Positions 58,187-64,000 of a DNA stretch of 64,000 bases are shown here, one piece after another. The stretch comes from Drosophila pseudoobscura (Eukaryota > Arthropoda > Insecta > Diptera > Drosophilidae). A model generated the notes under the pieces. That model searched no databases. It saw only the letters and a program-made list of their open reading frames with translations, and was not told where the DNA came from. Position numbers and translations under genes: made by a program. Where the stretch lies: NCBI RefSeq assembly GCF_009870125.1, contig NC_046679.1, positions 21,328,001 to 21,392,000 on the forward strand. Direction: 5' to 3'. Within the stretch, counting starts at the first letter, position 1. Each line of letters starts with the position of its first letter.

Positions 58187-59624
58187 ATGGCGGCCAGCAA
58201 AGTACCCGACTGGATAAATGCGGAAATATTTGAAGATGTTCTCAAGTCAACGGTGCCTGGCTATTCCAAAGTGAAGACCTTCAAGGCTGACAGTGGCTCT
58301 GCCGCGGGAGAAAACTACGCAACGATCATGCTGCGTGTCAACATCGAAGTGGAGCTGGAAGGTAATATCCCTTGCCGCTGGAGTGGTGAATTTCCTCCAT
58401 TTCAAACATATCTTTTTTCAGATGGAAAAGCCAAGGATGTCTCGTACATGGTGAAGCTGCCCCATCAGCTTGCGTTTTACCAGGAAATGATGAAGAAGAC
58501 CAACATTTTCGACACTGAACGCTTGATGTACAATGACGTTGTGCCCGAGATGGAGGCGCTGTACAAGGCAGTGGGTGTAGATTTGATTTTCGGTGCCAGG
58601 AGCTACGATTTCAAAGGAGCCAAGAGCGATTATGTTCTGTTGGAGGATCTGAGCCTTAAGGGATTCAAAAATGCTAACCGTCTGGAGGGATTGGATCAGA
58701 CGCACACGGAAAGAGTTCTGAAGAAGTTGGCCCAATGGCATGCGGCCTCGGCTGTGCGTGTGGCCACGAAGGGCTCATATCCGGAGATGCTTACCATGGG
58801 CTTTTTCAAGGAGGAAAGCAAGCCCATGATGACCGAAATGATTAATGGAATGATGGCGAGATTCCTCAAAGTCTGTGTTACCTTCGAGGGCCACGAGGAG
58901 TGGATAGAACAGATTGTAAGTAACCAAATATAATCCTGGAAAAGGTAATCCTGGAAGGTATAGCTGATATCCTACCTCGCCAATTCCAGAAAGCACTTAT
59001 TCCCGCATCCATAGATGAAATGTACAAAATGGCCAAGATCGATCCCCAAGAGTTTAATGTTCTGAACCATGGAGACTCTTGGTCCAATAACATAATGTTC
59101 CAATACGATGCCTTCGGTACGATTAAGGAGGTGTATCTTGTGGATTATCAGATTCCCAAGTACGGCACAGTGGCCCAGGATCTGTTGTACTTCCTGCTTT
59201 CGTCCACCAGACTGGAGGATAAGCTGAGCAAATTCGATTACTACATCAAGTTCTACCACGACAGTCTGATCGAGAACTTGAAGATCCTCAAGTACACGAA
59301 ACCCTTGCCCACGTTGCGAAGCATTCACTTGGCCCTATTGAAATATGGAGTTTTCGGTAGGTCAATCTTTAATAAACTCTTTTAATGTTCATAATAACAC
59401 TTTCAATTCCAGGTTACTCCGTTGTAACTGGAGTTATGAGTGCAGTTCTGTTGGATCCTACAGAGAATGCCAGCTTTGAGAACTTCGTGGGCGACAGTGC
59501 GGCCGGGGAGGCCTTCCAGTTGCAGTTGTACACCAATCCTCGCTACCGCAAGCATATCCAGGCTATCCTACCCTGGCTCCTCAATCGTGGGGCCTTGGAG
59601 ATCAGTGCTCCCACAAGCCAATGA
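58187..59624 (+). CDS. EcKinase-like protein, member 3 (recent duplicate)
   Basis: Four exons: 58187-58361, 58422-58915, 58990-59356, 59413-59624, giving 415 residues. All splice sites and catalytic motifs are those of member 2 (GENYATIMLR, LNHGDSWSNNIMF, VDYQIPKYG). The protein differs from member 2 at two residues near the C-terminus, GVMSAVLLDP for GVMSGVLLDP and ASFENF for ASLENF. Both genes look functional. Promoter-proximal indels between them leave room for expression divergence. Role as for the family: kinase activity on small molecules such as ecdysteroids or xenobiotics; the substrate is unknown. Confidence 0.9.
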
Positions 59625-60345
59625 CAATTTACACAATTTATGCCCGTTTTGCGATAGAATTTAACGCAACCGACCGACCGTGTGATAATGCTGATAATGA
59701 TATCTGTTTTTTTTTGATAATGTGCACACACAAGTATTAATAAAAACTAAAATTATTCTCCAAACCTAAATCGATAACGGGTTTTACAATCGAATCAGTT
59801 TGCAAAAAGTCACTGTGAATCGTATTTTTGGGATCGATGGGGGGTTGAAGTGGGTTGTGACTCACGCTTCCATAGAAAAAAAGCACAGAAGATAGCGACA
59901 CTACGCAACTGATGTTCAAACAAAAAACGAATACTTTGACATGAATGCGAAATTGTCGTATCAAAACAAAACACTTGCTGGAAAAAAGCTTTAATCTGTA
60001 TTATTACGAGTACTCTACGTATACTACTACTACGATCTTTGCGAACATTGTACTCCCAAAGCTTCATCGCTATGGCATGGTATGTATGGTATGGGCACTA
60101 TGAGATCTGTATAGAAATTTTAATGTTGAAAACTGAAAGGCCGTCGAGTTTCCAAAAGGTATTATCTTTTTAACCGATTTGTGTAAAACTAATTATAATA
60201 CGTTATTACTTATGATTGCATGCACAATTTCTGAACAACTGAATAATATTTGTTGCCCAAAAAAATAATGTCATTAACGTACGTTTCGGAATATGGGCAA
60301 ATGCTACTCTACTACCGTACCATATATGGCTATAACTATTTGATA

Positions 60346-60838
60346 GATATATGCATATAGTGCTCTTACATCCCGACGCCCTCTGCATTTTCAACGTACA
60401 TGCTTCACACAGCCCATTTTCAATATTTTTCGTCCCAACTTAATGAGTCCGATTGTATTTTCGTCCTTCGAGATTTTAATCTTCCAAATATTTCCTGGTC
60501 TCCATCCAAGGACTCTAATCAGATGTTCCCATTCATGCAGGTAAATAGCATATGCAATAGCATAGGTAGGATTTTAGACCTTGTCTTTACCACCGACACA
60601 ACGAATACTCTAGTCTCCAGAGGATCCCGTCTATCTTTTCCCGAAGACCTTTATCATCCCACCCTGGAAATTGATACCCACCAAACCCTACATAAAGTCT
60701 TCGGCTATATTTTGTTTCATGAGATCGAGCCCACCACTAACGCATTCTACAGCACAGATAATTTTATGACTTATGGTTTGTACATTCATCTTTCTACACA
60801 GCTACCTGTTCATAGTTAAACTCTAAACAATAAACAAT
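60346..60838 (+). mobile_element. LINE fragment (endonuclease end, jockey/CR1-like)
   Basis: An open stretch of 139 codons (60400-60819) reads VLRDFNLPNISW and then RILDLVFTTD. These resemble the catalytic GDFN-P and LDLVF motifs of the apurinic-type endonuclease in non-LTR retrotransposons; the Gly is Arg here. No reverse transcriptase follows, so it is a short internal fragment. Family-level placement is tentative. It sits in copy B where copy A has a Helitron-derived element. Confidence 0.65.
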
Positions 60839-61169
60839 AGCTAGAGAAAAAGCTTTGTAGAACCAGCGTAGCAAAACAAAACGTGAAGAACGCCAGTGCT
60901 GAAAGCTCTCTCTCCCCCAGCGACTACACACGACACACTTGCGATTAGATCTTTTATATATTTATATTATTATATAATAAATATTATATTTTATTATAAT
61001 CCAATTAGCAAACACTCTGCGAGCATAATGCAACTTCTCTAGTTTGGCATGGAACTCGAGGTCTTTGTTGTAGACTTGACTTTATATTTAATCAGAATAA
61101 TACGACCACAGTAAAAGAGCGACAAAAGACTACCCTATGCCTTTATTCGTTATGCCGTGCAGAGTACTG

Positions 61170-61300
61170 TCTGACGATAAGTGTATTATCCAGATGTCTG
61201 GTTTGATTAAAGAAATAAAAAAGGTTATGCAGTCTACAATATAATATAGTATATATGCACTTTATCAGTGATAGCACCTTATCACTTAAGAAAGTGATAA
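61170..61300. promoter_or_regulatory. GATA-site cluster upstream of EcKinase member 4
   Basis: At least five GATA cores occur in about 130 bases: CGATAAG near 61175, TTATCAG near 61262, TGATAG near 61269, TTATCAC near 61278 and TGATAA near 61295. A TATATAAAG follows at about 61349-61357. GATA factors (serpent, GATAe) drive fat-body and midgut genes, fitting a detoxification-type kinase. The AT-rich background makes some sites chance. Confidence 0.4.
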
Positions 61301-61426
61301 TATTAGATTATATTAGTCGCTTCAAGAGAAGATAATTGCTCCCGAGACTATATAAAGGGCTGCACTTAAATAAAAAGAAGTGTAGCAGGTCTGAGGGCGA
61401 ACGAAAGAACGAGGATTCCACCGACC

Positions 61427-62898
61427 ATGGACACACAGAAAGCCATCGAAATTCCAGAATGGCTGAGACCTGAGATCTTTAAAGATCTCTTAAAACACCA
61501 GGTCAAGGATTACAAAGAAACGAAATATCTGAGACCCAGTGCAGGAGTCGCTAAGGGGGAAAACTATGCCACCATAATGCTGAGGGTTGAGTTGGATGTA
61601 GAAACTGAAGGTAGGTACTTCTCAAATCAGTCTGTTCAAGAGTCAAACCATACAAGCAAATTTGTTGCCTTTTCAGACAAATCACAGGTGACAAAGGCCT
61701 TTATGCTGAAGACACCCATGGCTGCACATCGCCTTATATTAATTAAAGGAGATAATATTTTCGACACAGAGCGAGGAATGTATTTGAAAGTAGTCCCCGA
61801 GTTGGAGCAAATGTATCGCGATGTGGGTCTCGAGGTGAAGTTCGGGGCTGACGCCTATGAGATCCCCACCAGCGATTACTATGTTCTGCTGGAGGACCTG
61901 AAGCCCCAAGGATTCAAAAATGTCGATCGTCTACAGGGTTTAGATCAAGCTCATACCGAGAGTGCTCTGCGGAAATTCGCTCAATGGCATGCCGCATCAG
62001 CAGTACGTGTGGATACCAAGGGGCCATACGAGGAGAAGTATACAAGGGGATTCTTCAAAAGCCAGCCAGTCTTAAGCTCTATCTGCAATGGTAGCATGAA
62101 GTCGTTGCTGAAGTACATTGAACTTTACGAAGGACACGAGACGTACTTAAATGATTTGGTAAGCAAAGAAATGAGACAAAATTCCTCTTAATGCCTTTTC
62201 TAATTTGTACGTATATCTACAGCATAATATTTCGAAGAAGTTAATGGATGTGGTTGTTGGTCTAGGAGAGCCGAAATCTGATGAGTTCAATGTTCTAAAT
62301 CATGGAGATGCGTGGAGCAATAACATTATGTTTCAGTACAACGAGAAAAATGAGATATTGAATACATATTTTGTGGATCTTCAATTGCCAAAATGGGGAA
62401 CAGTAGCACAGGTGGGTTATGAGCTCTTATTCCATCACGATTGCTATCTAATACTATATTTTTTCCTCAGGATTTGTACTACTTCCTTCTTTCATCTCCA
62501 AGCTTGGCTATTAAAACCTCGAAATTCGATTATTTCGTTTGGTTTTATCACTCGGAGCTCGTCAAGCACCTTCAACTCTTGAGCTATTCAAAACCTCTGC
62601 CCACGCTGAAAAGTATACTTCACGATCTCTCCAAGTACACTGGTTGGGGTAGGTGATCCTCATGAAATACGTTTTACAATATTTTTTCAATTTTATCCTC
62701 ATCTATCTTTTAGGTTTCATTTCCACCATATGGATACTGGGTTATGTTTTGATGGATCCCACTAATTACACTGGCTTTGAGGCACTCTTTAGTGACGAAG
62801 AAAGTAGTTTTAAGAAATCAATGTTCAGTAATCCCAGATACCGAAAGCATGCGGAAGTCCTTTTGCCATGGCTCCAATATCGGGGCGCCCTGGAATAA
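61427..62898 (+). CDS. EcKinase-like protein, member 4
   Basis: Five exons: 61427-61610, 61677-62158, 62223-62411, 62471-62648, 62714-62898, giving 405 residues, starting MDTQKAIEIPEWLRPEIF. Motifs: GENYATIMLR, YVLLEDLKPQGFKNVDR, RKFAQWHAASAVRV, catalytic LNHGDAWSNNIMF, and DLQ in VDLQLPKWG. It ends LLPWLQYRGALE. Compared with members 2 and 3 it has an extra intron after WGTVAQ. A TATA box at about 61349-61357 and a GATA cluster lie upstream. AATAAA is at 62901-62906. A broken relative of its exon 3 lies at 57608-57703. Confidence 0.9.
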
Positions 62899-63185
62899 AC
62901 AATAAATTATATATTTTCAATATATTGTAAAGGGAATCTACCCAATTCATTTTTTTTACACTATTTTATAGCCTAGGAAAACGCTATTTCAACGCTAAAA
63001 ATGCAGTGTAACGGACAGAAATAGAACGGAACGGACATGTTCATGTTGTCTACATGAAAACTACATCTACAAGCTCTCCATGTTACTTACATTATATCGA
63101 CATTAAAATGTTTGATTATGACATATACATGCTTTCTACCTAATATCTACATGATCTACACCATCATAATCTTGCGAAAGTATTG

Positions 63186-63560
63186 GGGGTATATTAGGTT
63201 TGCGGTGAAAGTGGATGTGTGTAAAGCCCATAAGGAAGCGTTTCCGACCCGACCCTATAAAGTATATAAATTATTGATCAGCATCAGTAGCCGAGTCGAT
63301 TATGCCATATCTTTTTGTCCGTCTGTTCGTCTTGTTAGACACATAGTTCTCAGAGACCATAAGAGTAAGAGCAACGAAATTTGGTATCCAGACTCCTGAA
63401 ATTACACTGAATCATAGAAAATGACTATATCTAGCATCTGAATCAGTCTCTCGCTCATAAACTCTTTGTCGTGGAGGGAGTCCATACTGACTAAGTACCG
63501 GGTATAAATGTGGAGTCGCGGCCGTAGCTGCGATTCACAACGTTCCCTTTCGGTTTTGAA
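63186..63560 (-). mobile_element. DINE-1/SGM-like element, reversed and shortened
   Basis: Read on the minus strand it shows the family order in reduced form: near 63540 CAACGTTCCC read backwards, the CCGGGTATAAATGTGGAGT block at about 63498, a shortened body, then TATAAAGTATATAA...TTGATCAGCATCA and GGGGTATATTAGG at the left end. It lies between EcKinase members 4 and 5. About 375 bases, so mostly deleted. Confidence 0.65.
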
Positions 63561-63898
63561 TGATTTTTGTCATGACATGATTCTGCAAATAAAGTTGAGA
63601 TGCAAGTCCTTACGAGTTACGTATATAACGTAAACCGTGATAACAAGCTTATCTTCCGGATGATGATTTTAACAAACCCAAGCTCTAGTAATTAATGAAA
63701 GTTGCGCCTTTTGTGCCTAATCACAATGAGAACGTAAAGATTTGAGATAATCAACCGTCTTGTCTGTCTTAAATGATAATGTTTATCGCTCATAACAGAA
63801 CAATTTGTTCGCGAGAATATTTAAAAGACTGCTCTAGAAGGCAGCCAGCACTACGAGTAGATCTCTTAAAGCGAAAGAATCAACACTGTTCTCCTAAG

Positions 63899-64000
63899 AT
63901 GCCGCCACAGACCAAGGACGAAGGGGAATGTAGGGAAGCTAACCAAATTCCGGAATGGGTGAAACCAGAGGTCTTTCAGGATCTCCTAAAACAGCAGGTT
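63899..64000 (+). CDS. EcKinase-like protein, member 5 (cut by window end)
   Basis: ATG at 63899 opens MPPQTKDEGECREANQIPEW and continues VKPEVFQDLLKQQV to the window edge. This matches the N-terminal pattern of members 2-4 (I/V-P-E/D-W, then F-x-D-L/V-L-K), so it is the next array member. An ATATTTAAAAG sequence about 85 bases upstream is a weak TATA candidate. GATA cores (GTGATAAC, CTTATCTT, AATGATAATG, TTTATCG) are spread over 63630-63790. Confidence 0.8.
   Translation, partial: MPPQTKDEGECREANQIPEWVKPEVFQDLLKQQV

Larger units (their letters stand above)
57705..61030. repeat. Segmental duplication, copy B
   Basis: Counterpart of 53020-57600. The offset over the gene is a constant 4691 bases. 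Copy-specific features are a 42-base stretch just upstream of the TATA box (about 58014-58055), absence of about 44 bases upstream of that, and a LINE fragment at about 60346-60838. Confidence 0.85.
59625..61426. other. Spacer between EcKinase members 3 and 4
   Basis: Contains the 3' flank of duplication copy B, the LINE fragment, then unique AT-rich DNA from about 61031 leading to the GATA cluster and TATA box of member 4. No further gene seen. Confidence 0.6.

Noticed and set aside
61250-61320. Possible hairpin or small RNA in the ATAGCACCTTATCAC region
   Set aside because: The symmetry comes from repeated GATA cores in both orientations; no stable stem of useful length seen.

Overview
The window is nuclear DNA from a Drosophila, most likely an obscura-group species (Muller element E, corresponding to D. 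melanogaster 3R near 89A-B). Three things point there. Introns are short with GTRAGT/YAG ends. Several genes are recognisable on sight (Sap47, Rbf2, moira, Hel89B). The intergenic DNA carries copies of a DINE-1/SGM-type Helitron-derived repeat of the kind common in the obscura group. The species call is inference.

Layout. 1-19.1 kb is the 3' part of Sap47 (+); its first coding exon lies left of the window. The large upstream intron hosts a small RING-finger gene (-) and a decayed duplicate of it. 19.8-25.2 kb is a compact block: an unrecognised membrane protein gene (-), a ZCCHC10 homologue (+), a two-exon gene resembling the small snRNA-activating-complex subunit SNAPC5 (-), and Rbf2 (+). 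25.6-30.1 kb is moira (-), the BAP155 subunit of Brahma. 30.1-35.4 kb is long leader and intergenic DNA with a possible distal 5' exon and two unexplained coding-like stretches. 35.4-41.6 kb is Hel89B (+), the BTAF1/Mot1 ATPase. 42.6-51.3 kb is a head-to-head pair of ZAD/C2H2 zinc-finger genes around a promoter crowded with housekeeping core motifs, with a transposon fragment beside it. 51.5-64 kb is a tandem array of EcKinase-like (ecdysteroid/CHK kinase-like) genes: five members, the last cut by the window edge.

Gene models were assembled by hand. Exon phases close exactly for the complete multi-exon genes: Hel89B 1958 aa, moira 1251 aa, the ZAD genes 1463 and 964 aa, EcKinases 409, 415, 415 and 405 aa, ZCCHC10 181 aa, SNAPC5-like 102 aa. 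The Sap47 part in the window gives 459 aa.

The most interesting material is in the kinase array. Members 2 and 3 are a recent segmental duplicate, and exons 1-3 are almost identical while exon 4 and the flanks differ by a few percent, which looks like gene conversion. The junction between the copies holds a broken exon fragment of a member-4-like gene, recording how the duplication arose. Transposons have entered the two copies differently. Other points worth checking are the SNAPC5-like gene, the RING gene/pseudogene pair inside Sap47, an alternative Sap47 C-terminus, and two candidate small proteins upstream of Hel89B. No RNA genes, CRISPR arrays or retroviral elements were recognised.
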